64,000 nucleotides of DNA. Origin: Deltaproteobacteria bacterium. Its GTDB lineage: Bacteria; Myxococcota_A; Polyangia; Polyangiales; Polyangiaceae. The stretch covers positions 62,001 through 126,000 of the forward strand of contig JACRCQ010000007.1 in the NCBI GenBank assembly GCA_016218915.1. Reading direction: 5' to 3'. How positions within the stretch are numbered: the stretch's first letter is position 1; each line of letters opens with the position of its first letter. Below, piece after piece: positions 36,683 to 45,316 of the stretch. Position numbers and translations under genes: made by a program. The notes beneath the pieces are model-generated. The model did no database searches. It was not told the origin of the DNA and saw only the letters and a program-made list of their open reading frames with translations.

Positions 36683-38119
36683 ATGGCGTCCCGAGGACGG
36701 ATCCTTATCATCGACGACGACGCGGAGACGCGCACGGGACTTGCCAGCAGGCTTCGCGGTGTCGGCTTCTCGATCGAAACCGCTGCGGACGGCTTCAAAT
36801 CCGTGCGCAAGATCGAGGAATTCCGTCCAGATGTCCTGCTCACGGACCTGCACATGCCAGGCATGGACGGCCTCGAATTGATGGACAAGGCGAGCGCTCT
36901 GCTCCCTGGCTCCGTCTGCGTCGTCATGACCTCGGCCGGTTCCATCGAAAGCGCTGTGCGCGCCATGCAGCGAGGCGCGATGCACTACATGACCAAACCG
37001 CTCGATCTCGACGCGCTCGCAGCGATCCTCGATCGCGCCGTCGAATCGTCGCGCGCACGCAACCAGCGCGCGCGCGAACGCGACGGGCTGCGAAGCGTCG
37101 ACGCCTTTGACGAGATCATCGGCCAGCATCCCTCGATCCACGAGCTGCGCAAGCACGTCGCCCTGATCGCTCCCAGCCGCGCCAGCGTGCTGATCGAAGG
37201 CGAAAGCGGCACAGGCAAAGGGCTGATCGCAGAAGCGATCCACCGCGCAAGCGCACGCTCCGCTCATCCGTTCGTGCGCCTGAGCTGCGCGGCTCTCACC
37301 GAGTCGCTCCTGGAGAGCGAGATCTTCGGCCATGAGAAAGGTTCGTTCACCGGAGCAGCGATGCGTCGGGAAGGACGCTTCAAGCAGGCCGAGGGGGGAA
37401 CCCTGTTCCTCGACGAGGTCAGCGAGATCCCGGCATCGACCCAGGTCAAGCTCCTGCGTTTCCTGCAAGAGCGAAGCTTCGAGCGCGTGGGCGGAAACGA
37501 GACGCTGCGCGTGGACGTCCGCGTGATCGCGGCCACCAACCGCAGCTTGCTCGAGTGCGTGCAAGCAGGCACGTTCCGTCAGGACCTGTACTACCGGCTC
37601 AACGTGGTTCCCCTCAAGGTGCCTGCGCTGCGCGAACGCCCGAGCGACATCCCGCTTCTCGCAGCGCACTTCCTGCTGCGCTTCTCGCGAGACAACGGCA
37701 AGGCGGTGTCCGGGTTCAGCGACGAAGCGCTGGACTTGCTGTCGCACTACTCCTGGCCTGGCAACGTGCGCGAGCTGGAGAACGTGCTCGAGCACGCGGT
37801 GGTGATCTGCGACGCCCCCCTGATCCTGCCTCGCCACCTGCCGTCCAACCTGTCCCGGGACAAGCCCCGCGACGCGATGCCCGAGGTCCCGGGCGCCACC
37901 GTCTACGAGCTGGAACGCTGGGCAATTCTGCGCACCTTGCAGTCGTGCGGCGGATCCACCTCGCGCGCCGCTGGAATTCTCGGTATCAGTCCTCGCAAGA
38001 TCCAGTACAAACTCCATGAGTACGGTGGCAGCGGCCGTCCTTCGACCGCGCACCGTCAGATCGAGCAGCACGCTGCCGTTCTGGAGCCCACCGGAACTTC
38101 TGAGGACAAGGAAACGTGA
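36683..38119 (+). CDS. NtrC-family sigma-54-dependent response regulator
   Basis: ATG 36683 begins at the receiver domain ('MASRGRILIIDDDAETRTGL'); 478 residues. Phospho-acceptor Asp55 in 'LLTDLHMPG', Lys105 in 'MTKPLD'. AAA+ domain with Walker A 'GESGTGKG' (173-180), sigma-54 loop 'GSFTGA' (220-225; the usual is GAFTGA, and Ser is a tolerated variant), 'GGTLFLDEVSEIP' and an R-finger region. C-terminal Fis-type helix-turn-helix ('STSRAAGILGISPRKIQYKL'). Its stop is overlapped by the ABC gene start, so both are coupled. Partner kinase not adjacent. Confidence 0.9.
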   Translation: MASRGRILIIDDDAETRTGLASRLRGVGFSIETAADGFKSVRKIEEFRPDVLLTDLHMPGMDGLELMDKASALLPGSVCVVMTSAGSIESAVRAMQRGAMHYMTKPLDLDALAAILDRAVESSRARNQRARERDGLRSVDAFDEIIGQHPSIHELRKHVALIAPSRASVLIEGESGTGKGLIAEAIHRASARSAHPFVRLSCAALTESLLESEIFGHEKGSFTGAAMRREGRFKQAEGGTLFLDEVSEIPASTQVKLLRFLQERSFERVGGNETLRVDVRVIAATNRSLLECVQAGTFRQDLYYRLNVVPLKVPALRERPSDIPLLAAHFLLRFSRDNGKAVSGFSDEALDLLSHYSWPGNVRELENVLEHAVVICDAPLILPRHLPSNLSRDKPRDAMPEVPGATVYELERWAILRTLQSCGGSTSRAAGILGISPRKIQYKLHEYGGSGRPSTAHRQIEQHAAVLEPTGTSEDKET

Positions 38120-39081
38120 GCGACCAGGTCATCGCCGTACAACAGCTCGGCAAGATCTTTCGTCAGGGCTTCTGGCGCAAACGCGTCGAAGCCCTCAGCG
38201 GCGTCTCCTTCACCGTGGCCCAAGGCACCATCTTCGGCTTCCTCGGACCGAACGGCGCGGGCAAGACCACCGCGATCAAGATCCTGACAGGCTTGATCAA
38301 GCCGACCTCGGGCAGCGCGTCGATCTTCGGCCACGCGGTCCCATCGGCCACGATCATGAAACGCGTGGGGTTCCTGCCTGAGAACGCGTACGTCTACCCG
38401 TACCTGACGCCGCGCGAGTTCCTCGAGATGTGCGGGCGCCTGTCCGGATTGTCCGGCCAGGATCTGTACAAGCGCGCTGAGCGCGTGCTCGATCGGGTCG
38501 GCATGCTCTACGCCGCAGATCGCCAGGTGCGACGCCTGTCCAAGGGCATGCTCCAGCGAACGTGCCTCGGAGCTGCGCTGATCGCGGACCCGGATCTGCT
38601 GATCCTCGACGAGCCGATGAGCGGCCTGGATCCTGTGGGACGCAAGGAAGTGCGCGACATCATCCTGGAAGAGCGAGAGCATGGGCGCACCGTGTTCTTC
38701 TCGAGCCACATCCTGGCGGACGTCGAGAGCATGTGCGATTGCGTGTCGATCCTGCGTCGAGGCAAGGTCGTGGTCGAAGGGGACCTGCGCGATCTGCTGC
38801 GCGGCGAGGTGCTGCGCACCGAGCTGATCGTGCGCGGCGAAGACAAGGACTGCGCTCTCTTCTCCGAGAAGATCGTGGCCATCGAGGGAGTCAAGAGCGT
38901 GCCCATGGCGCACGGGCTCCGCATCGACATCGAGGGCGAAGAGCGCGTGCCTGACGTGCTGCGCCTGTCGTTCGACTTCAACGTGCGCGTGGCCGAGGTC
39001 ACGCCGCGGCGAGCGACGCTCGAGGATCTGTTCGTGGAGCGCGCGATCGGCGGGGGGAGAGAACTAGAAACCGGGAGCTAG
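38116..39081 (+). CDS. ABC transporter ATP-binding protein
   Basis: 321 residues from GTG 38116, overlapping the regulator stop (GTGA). Walker A 'GPNGAGKTTA', signature 'LSKGMLQRT', Walker B 'LLILDEPMSGLDP' and H-loop 'FFSSHIL', like the ABC-2/NatA group of exporters. No permease gene follows, so the partner is encoded elsewhere. The last codons ('ELETGS') lie inside the dispersed repeat copy C, suggesting the original C-terminus was altered. Confidence 0.9.
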   Translation: MSDQVIAVQQLGKIFRQGFWRKRVEALSGVSFTVAQGTIFGFLGPNGAGKTTAIKILTGLIKPTSGSASIFGHAVPSATIMKRVGFLPENAYVYPYLTPREFLEMCGRLSGLSGQDLYKRAERVLDRVGMLYAADRQVRRLSKGMLQRTCLGAALIADPDLLILDEPMSGLDPVGRKEVRDIILEEREHGRTVFFSSHILADVESMCDCVSILRRGKVVVEGDLRDLLRGEVLRTELIVRGEDKDCALFSEKIVAIEGVKSVPMAHGLRIDIEGEERVPDVLRLSFDFNVRVAEVTPRRATLEDLFVERAIGGGRELETGS

Positions 39082-39108
39082 CAACGCGGATGCGAATGCG
39101 AATGCCGG
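39060..39108 (+). repeat. 3'-end dispersed repeat, copy C
   Basis: 'agaactagaaaccgggagct' then 'agcaacgcggatgcgaatgc' and 'gaatgcc', matching copy B on the other strand of 27636-27708. The TAG stop of the ABC gene falls inside it, so the repeat forms the gene's last six codons. Confidence 0.75.
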
Positions 39109-39118
39109 AGGCCCGCTA

Positions 39119-39141
39119 GGTAGCTCCCTAGGGTAGCTACC
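39119..39141. terminator. Palindromic hairpin between convergent genes
   Basis: GGTAGCT-CCCTAGGGT-AGCTACC: 7-base arms around an internal CCCTAGGG palindrome. It covers the stop codon (39137-39139) of the flippase gene and sits 38 bases past the ABC gene. It could work as a terminator in both directions, though no T-run follows. A related sequence is at 27508. Confidence 0.5.
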
Positions 39142-40711
39142 GACGACGAACGACGTTGCGCACCATCGCGACGTCCGCCTTGCCCACCTCGCCCGTGAAC
39201 ACCAGCACCAGGAGCCCGATCAGCGCGATCGCCCCGGCTTCGGGCAGGACCAGGATCTTGCCAAGCCAGGGCACGCGCATCCCGAGCAGGACAGCGGCGC
39301 CCAGCGCAACGCACGTGCGCAGGAACGTGAGCGGGGACACGAACGCTCGCGCCACCACGCGCACCGCAACCGCGCCTGCGATCGACGCGAGCGTCAGAGC
39401 AGCGGTCGTTGCTGCTGCGGTTCGAAGCACGAGATCCACGCCAGACGTTGCACCCATGCCTGCGACCCAGCTCAGCCCGAAGATCAACCCGACCGCAACC
39501 CAGGTCAGCACTGCGCTCACCCGTTCGCGTCCGAGGCTCGTGAGCACCGTGGTCTCCACGTAGAAGATCGAGAACGCTCCCTGACCCAGCGCGAGTAAGC
39601 GCAGCGCGTCGCCTCCCTGCTGGCTGAACTCGATCGGGTAGGTCAGCCGCAACAGGTGCGGCCCGAGCGCTGACACGGTGCCCACCATCAGGCAAGCGAA
39701 CACGAACGACAGGCGCATGCCCGTGCGCACGTAGCGGGCGATGAGCACCGGATCCTGCTCGGCCTTGGCCTTGGCCAGCATCGGAAACAGGATGAACGTC
39801 AGCGAGATCAGCAGCTGATACGGCAGGAACGCGAAGAGCTGGCAGCCGCGGTACACGCCCACGATCTCGTCCGCTGCCTTGGTCGCAGCTTCTCCGGCCA
39901 TGCCCTGCGCGAGCACCAGCTTGGAGGCGAAATGGCCGAGCGTCATGATGTCGCTCTGCATCAGGAGCTGCACCGCGATCTGACCGATCGCGACAGGCAG
40001 GATGAACAAGAGGTGCTGCTTGATCGTGGGGCCTGCGTTGCCGGCGCGTCCTGTGCCCGCGACGCGGAGCGAGATCGGCACGATCAGCGTCGCGGCAAGC
40101 GAGAAGCCGATGCACGCGCCGAGGATCCCCTGGCCGGATCGCGCAAAGACCCATCCCAGGCCGAGCAGCCCGGCGGTGCGGAGCGTGGCGTAGGTCACAT
40201 CGAGCGCAGCCTGACGGGTGAACAGGCGGCGTCCATTGAGCGAGCCGATCACGGGCGCGTAGATGCCGTAGGCGAGCACCACGATCGACATGAGCTGCAG
40301 GGGCCGGGCGATGTGCGGGGCGAGCTGGAAGCGGGTGGCGTAGATCGGGGCAAAGAAGAAGAAGAGCAGGGCGACTGGCAGTGCGATCGCGATGTGGGCC
40401 TTGAACAGGCGTCGGAACGTTTCGGGCGCGCGATCGTCGTGGGTCTGGGCCACGGCGCGGGAGACGCCCTGGATGCTGCTGGTGATGACGACGTTGTTGA
40501 CGATGTTGGTTGGGGCCAGGACGCGGGACAGGGCGCCGTAGCCGTCCTTGCCGATGAGCCAGGGCAAGAGCGTTTGCTGGGCAAAACCGACGAGGATGAA
40601 GAAGATCTTGGCAGCGAGGACTGCCATGCCGCCGCGTCCGGCGGTGCGGGCGGTATCGGCGCTGGCTTTGGAGTTCGGGGCGGTGCTGGTCACGGGGGGA
40701 GCGTATGGCAC
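39137..40711 (-). CDS. Oligosaccharide flippase-family (MATE/Wzx-like) membrane protein
   Basis: 524 residues with about 12-14 hydrophobic helices. The N-terminus ('FFILVGFAQQTLLPWLIGKD', 'GYGALSRVLAPTNIVNNVV') is typical of the polysaccharide biosynthesis/MVF superfamily. The first 28 residues are polar and Ala/Thr-rich, so a start at Met29 ('MAVLAAKIFF') is possible. Presumed to flip lipid-linked sugars across the inner membrane. It is an orphan: no glycosyltransferases are nearby. Confidence 0.8.
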   Translation of the reverse strand: MPYAPPVTSTAPNSKASADTARTAGRGGMAVLAAKIFFILVGFAQQTLLPWLIGKDGYGALSRVLAPTNIVNNVVITSSIQGVSRAVAQTHDDRAPETFRRLFKAHIAIALPVALLFFFFAPIYATRFQLAPHIARPLQLMSIVVLAYGIYAPVIGSLNGRRLFTRQAALDVTYATLRTAGLLGLGWVFARSGQGILGACIGFSLAATLIVPISLRVAGTGRAGNAGPTIKQHLLFILPVAIGQIAVQLLMQSDIMTLGHFASKLVLAQGMAGEAATKAADEIVGVYRGCQLFAFLPYQLLISLTFILFPMLAKAKAEQDPVLIARYVRTGMRLSFVFACLMVGTVSALGPHLLRLTYPIEFSQQGGDALRLLALGQGAFSIFYVETTVLTSLGRERVSAVLTWVAVGLIFGLSWVAGMGATSGVDLVLRTAAATTAALTLASIAGAVAVRVVARAFVSPLTFLRTCVALGAAVLLGMRVPWLGKILVLPEAGAIALIGLLVLVFTGEVGKADVAMVRNVVRRR

Positions 40712-40745
40712 CGAACGCGGGTTTCTGGCAAATGGGAGGATGGTC

Positions 40746-40773
40746 TTGACACGGCGGCGCAGGACGCTAAGCT
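40746..40773 (+). promoter_or_regulatory. Probable promoter of tRNA-Asn
   Basis: TTGACA at 40746-40751 is a perfect -35 box. TAAGCT at 40768-40773, 16 bases on, is a fair -10 box and is placed about 20 bases upstream of the tRNA 5' end. Confidence 0.6.
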
Positions 40774-40792
40774 TCCGCGCCGTTTTGAAAAT

Positions 40793-40868
40793 TCCGACTT
40801 AGCTCAGCTGGTAGAGCAGGCGGCTGTTAACCGCCGGGTCGCAGGTTCGAGTCCTGCAGTCGGAGCCA
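40793..40868 (+). tRNA. tRNA-Asn (anticodon GTT)
   Basis: 76 bases with encoded CCA. Acceptor TCCGACT pairs with AGTCGGA (40858-40864). D arm GCTC...GAGC, anticodon stem GGCGG/CCGCC with loop CTGTTAA (anticodon GTT), and T arm GCAGG/CCTGC with TTCGAGT loop. All stems pair fully. It marks the left edge of the defense island and is a plausible insertion site for mobile DNA. Confidence 0.97.
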
Positions 40869-40910
40869 AGTCCACATCTTTGCGAAGAACGAAGGGGTGG
40901 GCAGTCAACA

Positions 40911-40941
40911 AGGCCTCGCAGATCGACCTGCGGGGCCTTTG
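40911..40941 (+). terminator. Rho-independent-like terminator after tRNA-Asn
   Basis: AGGCCTCGCAG (40911-40921) pairs with CTGCGGGGCCT (40928-40938) around a 6-base loop, with one T-G pair, followed by a short TTT. It lies 42 bases past the tRNA. Confidence 0.75.
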
Positions 40942-41386
40942 GCGTTTGTGGGCCTGGAAACGCTGCGTGTTGCGGGCACGGTTCGACGTTGGGCGGGCGA
41001 TGGTCGCGCCGACAAAGAGCGAGACGTGGCGCCCCACGGCGGCGCTGGACAAGGCTCGCGCTCTCTTCTCTGGCCAGCGGGGAGAGAGAATCCGAGAGCG
41101 TTTAACGGATCGGGCCCTACGCGGTGGACGGGTCGGCGGGGGTTAACTGGCCAGCAACCGGCCACCCTCAAGATCTTCCACAACGCGACGACGGACGTGA
41201 CCGATCGCTCCAGGCGGGAGATCCGCTTGCTTCGCGGTGCGCTGCCACGCGCCGAAGCCGAAGCGGGGTGATGGCGGCGGCGGACCTGGCTTCGGACTGC
41301 TTCTCGCCGACTTGGGCATCGTCGCGTTGGGACGAGCCCGCGTCCGACGGAAGATCCCGAGATTGACTCCGCGCACCAAACGCAGG
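40942..41386. other. Gene-poor spacer between tRNA-Asn and the defense array
   Basis: About 450 bases without a recognisable gene. A minus-strand frame at 41143-41379 (78 codons, 'QADLPPGAIGHVRRRVVEDL' near its end) has mixed-quality composition and no recognised relative; it may be a small gene or noise. No repeat of the tRNA 3' end (an attachment-site copy) was noticed here. Confidence 0.5.
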
Positions 41387-43228
41387 TCAACACGGCGAAC
41401 CCACCGGCACCTTCGCTTTCCGACGCGGCTTCGCGGGCCCGGCGACTGCGGCAGCTTCCGCGAGCTGCACCGTCGTCAGGCCCAAGGACGCAAATTCTGG
41501 CAACCTGCGTGAATCGGGACAATGGATGTAGAGTTCATCCCGCGCCCTGCTCAACGCGACGTAGGTAATCCGCTGCTCTTCGTCGCCACCGGTCGGAGCG
41601 ACGATGTGGTCGATCGCCTTTTCGTCGAGCGCCAAGAAAACCGCGGGTGCTTCTGCGCCCTTTGCTTGATGTATCGTCCGGATCATTCCGGCTTCATCGG
41701 CCGTCGCGCGCAGACTGAGAATGAGATCGCCGTATCGACACCGGGATGCGAGCGTATGGAAACTCCCGCCCGCCTTCGCTGCCTTGAGCCTGAGCCCATA
41801 GAGGCTGGTCGGCACGCGAGCCTGGAGCAAGCCGTAAACGTCGAGCACCGACAGCGGGAGCATGTCATCGCGGCGGCCGACGAGGAGCTCCAGGATTGAA
41901 AGCGAGACGCTTCGTCGCGCCACCATGTCAACCGTTCCTGCATAAATCAAAGGATCTCTGAAGCCGCGTCGCGAGGAGAGCCCCTGCACGAGACGTTGAA
42001 TGGATAAGTCGAACAGGCCCCGCTGGGCCAGATCGGATGCGGCGGCCACACAATTCAAGAACCGGCACCGCGAACCGTCTGCGTGCTCAATCGAAGGCCA
42101 AGGGTCACTACTCGCACCGACGCCCGCTTGTCGCGCGCGGACGACACCGTCATGCTTCCGAGCCAAGACGAGCATACCCGATGGGCTCGATGTGGTTGCG
42201 CGCGCGTGCGCGAGGGCATCCGTGAGGCTGCCGGCGTACACAACAGGATTGGGTCCCCCGTCAGACCGCGCGGCATGCTGCTTCAGGCCGTCAGTCCGAA
42301 CCCGGTTCAAGAAGTTAACGATCGAGGCAGTGCTCCTGCGATTGCCCCGAATGGCGTACGTTCGGTGTCCGCCCAACGCGAAGCTCTGGAAGTGCAGCGG
42401 GCTAGCGTCGATGAACCCGAAGATTGCCTGTTCGGGGTCACCTATGACGCCCACGACGGTCCCTGCCTCCGCCAACCAGCGAACGATGGCTGCTTGTACG
42501 GGAAGCGTGTCCTGGAACTCGTCCATAAAGAGATACGGAAATCGGGCGCTCATGAAACGCCGCAGAGCGGAGTGCTCTCCCATCAGACGGTGTGCAAAGT
42601 AGAGCACGTCCTCATGGTCAATCGTTCCGGTCGCCCAGTAGCGCTGCTTGTAGTCGAGGAGGCTTTCCGGGCGAAGGAGGTCTTGGAAGGGCTTGTCGCG
42701 AGGCTCAATCTTGCACGGCACGAAGAATGGTTGCCCCGCCGGATCCACGCGAATAGTGAGCGCGCGTAGGCGGCCCATGAGAGATTCAAGCTGCTGCTTT
42801 CGCGCAGCGATCAGCATCTGCCCCTTACCACGCGTCCTGAGCCATGCTTCGAGATGTCCATGAGATGGGAAGTGCTCACCGTGTGTCTCAACCAAATTGT
42901 GGGCTACGAGGTCGCTGCCGTCTGCGGTCTTGAGCAAGTGCAGATGGGGTCGAACGAGGTTGCGGAAAAGGAAGCTGTGAATCGTCGACGAATCGACTAC
43001 GTTGGCGGTAGGACCCAGGCGCCGCAAGAGTTCGCGCACCGCCACGTTGGTGTAGGATATCGCCCCTATCCGCGAACACGGCGTCATTCGATCCGAAGTC
43101 CGAGCTACGTGCCGGATGTGCTTGGCGAGCCAGTGCGTCTTGCCCGCGCCCGGTCCAGCCGTGACCCGAAAATGGTGTTCGATGTCCGGTAGGACGTCGT
43201 TCGAGTCAAGCGGAAGCGCTGTTGTCAT
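41387..43228 (-). CDS. gajB: Gabija GajB-like UvrD-family helicase
   Basis: The start is taken as ATG 43228 ('MTTALPLDSNDVLPDIEHHF'), overlapping the GajA stop by 23 bases; the open frame reaches further but is Arg-rich noise there. 613 residues. SF1A motifs: 'VTAGPGAGKTHWL', 'GAISYTNVAVRELLRRL', 'YLFMDEFQDTLPVQ', 'GVIGDPEQAIFGF', 'AKGAEAPAVFLAL' and 'YVALSRARDELYI'. Longer than the best-known GajB (about 494). In Gabija, GajB senses DNA ends or ssDNA and works with the GajA nuclease to stop phage. Last gene of the leftward array. Confidence 0.78.
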   Translation of the reverse strand: MTTALPLDSNDVLPDIEHHFRVTAGPGAGKTHWLAKHIRHVARTSDRMTPCSRIGAISYTNVAVRELLRRLGPTANVVDSSTIHSFLFRNLVRPHLHLLKTADGSDLVAHNLVETHGEHFPSHGHLEAWLRTRGKGQMLIAARKQQLESLMGRLRALTIRVDPAGQPFFVPCKIEPRDKPFQDLLRPESLLDYKQRYWATGTIDHEDVLYFAHRLMGEHSALRRFMSARFPYLFMDEFQDTLPVQAAIVRWLAEAGTVVGVIGDPEQAIFGFIDASPLHFQSFALGGHRTYAIRGNRRSTASIVNFLNRVRTDGLKQHAARSDGGPNPVVYAGSLTDALAHARATTSSPSGMLVLARKHDGVVRARQAGVGASSDPWPSIEHADGSRCRFLNCVAAASDLAQRGLFDLSIQRLVQGLSSRRGFRDPLIYAGTVDMVARRSVSLSILELLVGRRDDMLPLSVLDVYGLLQARVPTSLYGLRLKAAKAGGSFHTLASRCRYGDLILSLRATADEAGMIRTIHQAKGAEAPAVFLALDEKAIDHIVAPTGGDEEQRITYVALSRARDELYIHCPDSRRLPEFASLGLTTVQLAEAAAVAGPAKPRRKAKVPVGSPC

Positions 43229-45272
43229 GGTTCCCCGCGGGCGACAGTTTGGTTGCGGTCGGGGTGACCCATTCGATCGCGAGTCGAATGTATTCAGGGC
43301 ACTTGACGGCTGGCGCCGCCGTTGTGCCAATCCTTCCGCGCAGCGTCTCTTGCAACGCAAACGCGTGCGCTCCTTTTGCATGTTCCGCGCTGCGCAGGTA
43401 GACGGCAGCAACAAGCTGGCGACGTCGATCGTCCGCGTCCGGAATCGAAGAGATCGCTTGCACTTCGTCGTCCTCAAGGCCGTCGACCTCGCCGCTTGGG
43501 ACAGATGGCTGGGTCATGAGCAGTTTGACGGCATCAGGCGAATCCATGAAGGGCGTGACGATGTCCGGGCAGGCTGAGTTGGCGAGCGCCAGATCGTATT
43601 CGAACGTCTTCGAGCCGGGAAACACCTCGACGTTGTCTCGACTCGCCGCGAGCGTTTGAAGGTGGTCTACGGCATGGGATTGTGGACGATAGTCGTATTG
43701 TTCTTTGTCCACGTTCAGCTGGAACGGGAAGCACCCTTTCCATCGGGCCCGAGGGGTCTTCTTCTTGAATCGAGCGGGGTCTCCATCCACAACGCACGCG
43801 ACACGTCGGTCCAGTGCGAATTGCCTGCCAGTATCGCTGGCTCCCGCGCCGAAGAGGGGAAGGAAATGCTTGAAGGTGATTCCATCGACCCGGATGATCT
43901 CGACATGATGTTCGTCGAATGACCGACTGGCGAGCCGAGCGAACGCCGGCACGACGAGCTGTTCCGCAATGCCCTCAACGAAGATGACCGCCTTGGCAAA
44001 CAGCATGCTGGACTTCGTAGCATCCAGGTAGCGCTCGACGTATCCGCAGGAAGCGCGGCCTTCAAGCGTATCTGGGAATACTCGTGCCGGGTACGACACT
44101 CCTATGCTACTGTCACCGCGAATAGACAAGCAGGTTATCGACTTGAGCTTCGCAGCCGCCGTAATGTGGGTCGAATGGCTTGTGACGAACACCTGCCGGT
44201 TGATGTTCGGCTCTCCCTCAACCCGAGCGGCGAGATGGGCCAACAGCTTGTACTGTAGGGCAGGGTGAAGATGTGCCTCCGGTTCCTCAATGAGCAACAT
44301 CGGAAAGATTGCGGCGTTTTGGCCCAACCGGTCCTTGGAAACGCGAGACGCCAGACTTGCCAATACAAGTGAGATGTAGAGCAGGTTGTTGTAGCCGAGT
44401 CCGTTGTGCGTCACTGGAAACGAGAACTGCTCTCTCGCAATGAAGAGCCGGAGTGCCGCAATGAAGCCCTCCTCCGTCATCGCCCCCTGAAGCTTGGGAT
44501 CACCCGCATCTCCCGCGCCCGTGCTGGCAACCAGCTCGAACAGCCGAGAGGTGTCCAGGCGTTTCACCAACAAGTCACGTAGCGAGGTCGAATTCTCACG
44601 GAATTCCTTGCGAAGCGAGCGGCGGTCTTCAGGCTTCTTGTTGAGATCTAGCACCTGCTCCAGCATCGAGCGCAGCAGCGGATTGCTTCCTGCGAACATC
44701 TCGCTATCGACGTCCCGAAGAGCGTCGAGGCACTGGCAGTCGAACTTTGAAAGTGATTCGGGATCCGCCGTGAGCAAGGTGTCGGGATTGCCACCGTAGA
44801 TCCGGGATACGTATTTCGGAAGGAACTCCTCGAGCACCTCCGGGAGGTCCTCGCGCTTTGCAGTCGCAGCCGCCGTACGGTATTCCTCTAGGTGGGCCTC
44901 CGGCAGGAAAAACGCATACGTGAGCTGCGCTTCCCACGCTGCCCCAAGCCCCGTCAGCCACGAGGCAACGAGGGCGCGGTCTGCCTCCGTGTCGGTGGCG
45001 GATGAGCGAAGGGTCACGGCCACGGTTATCTTTGGCGGTTCCGGAGCTGAATCTGGAGCCTTGGGGCCGTCGTTCGCACCGGCAAGGTCGCAGAAATCGT
45101 GTGGCCCCGGCCGTGACCTTCTCCTTCGATCGAACACGAGTGCCAGCGCGCGCAGCAAGGTCGTCTTGCCCGCGTTGTTCTCGCCAATGATCACGTTGAG
45201 CCCCGGCTGGAACTCAATCGTCGTGTCCTTGAAGCAGCGGTAGTTCTGGATCCGGATGCTTGCGATATACAT
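43206..45272 (-). CDS. gajA: Gabija GajA-like OLD-family ATPase/TOPRIM nuclease
   Basis: 688 residues. N-terminal SMC-like ATPase: 'VIIGENNAGKTTLLRAL' (Walker A 30-38), late Walker B 'MLLIEEPEAHLHPALQYKLL' and 'VTSHSTHI'. C-terminal TOPRIM: 'VIFVEGIAEQLVVPAFA' (catalytic Glu), 'IIRVDGITFKHFLPLF' and 'CVVDGDP' (D-x-D). This ATPase-TOPRIM layout next to a UvrD helicase defines Gabija. By eye the GajA/GajB region is less GC-rich than genes to its right, suggesting separate acquisition. It starts 44 bases after the RhuM-like gene, so it may be an add-on to the same transcript. Confidence 0.8.
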   Translation of the reverse strand: MYIASIRIQNYRCFKDTTIEFQPGLNVIIGENNAGKTTLLRALALVFDRRRRSRPGPHDFCDLAGANDGPKAPDSAPEPPKITVAVTLRSSATDTEADRALVASWLTGLGAAWEAQLTYAFFLPEAHLEEYRTAAATAKREDLPEVLEEFLPKYVSRIYGGNPDTLLTADPESLSKFDCQCLDALRDVDSEMFAGSNPLLRSMLEQVLDLNKKPEDRRSLRKEFRENSTSLRDLLVKRLDTSRLFELVASTGAGDAGDPKLQGAMTEEGFIAALRLFIAREQFSFPVTHNGLGYNNLLYISLVLASLASRVSKDRLGQNAAIFPMLLIEEPEAHLHPALQYKLLAHLAARVEGEPNINRQVFVTSHSTHITAAAKLKSITCLSIRGDSSIGVSYPARVFPDTLEGRASCGYVERYLDATKSSMLFAKAVIFVEGIAEQLVVPAFARLASRSFDEHHVEIIRVDGITFKHFLPLFGAGASDTGRQFALDRRVACVVDGDPARFKKKTPRARWKGCFPFQLNVDKEQYDYRPQSHAVDHLQTLAASRDNVEVFPGSKTFEYDLALANSACPDIVTPFMDSPDAVKLLMTQPSVPSGEVDGLEDDEVQAISSIPDADDRRRQLVAAVYLRSAEHAKGAHAFALQETLRGRIGTTAAPAVKCPEYIRLAIEWVTPTATKLSPAGNHDNSASA

Positions 45273-45316
45273 ACGGTCGTCCTGTCCGACTGTGGCGGCT
45301 TACTTCCGCTCGGTAC

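Noticed and set aside
41143..41379. Small minus-strand gene of 78 codons next to gajB
   Set aside because: No recognised similarity, no clear ribosome site and mixed composition. Left as an undecided frame in the spacer entry.
40793..41386. Prophage or integrative element attachment site with integrase beside the tRNA
   Set aside because: No integrase-like gene on either strand and no repeated tRNA 3' end found within the window.
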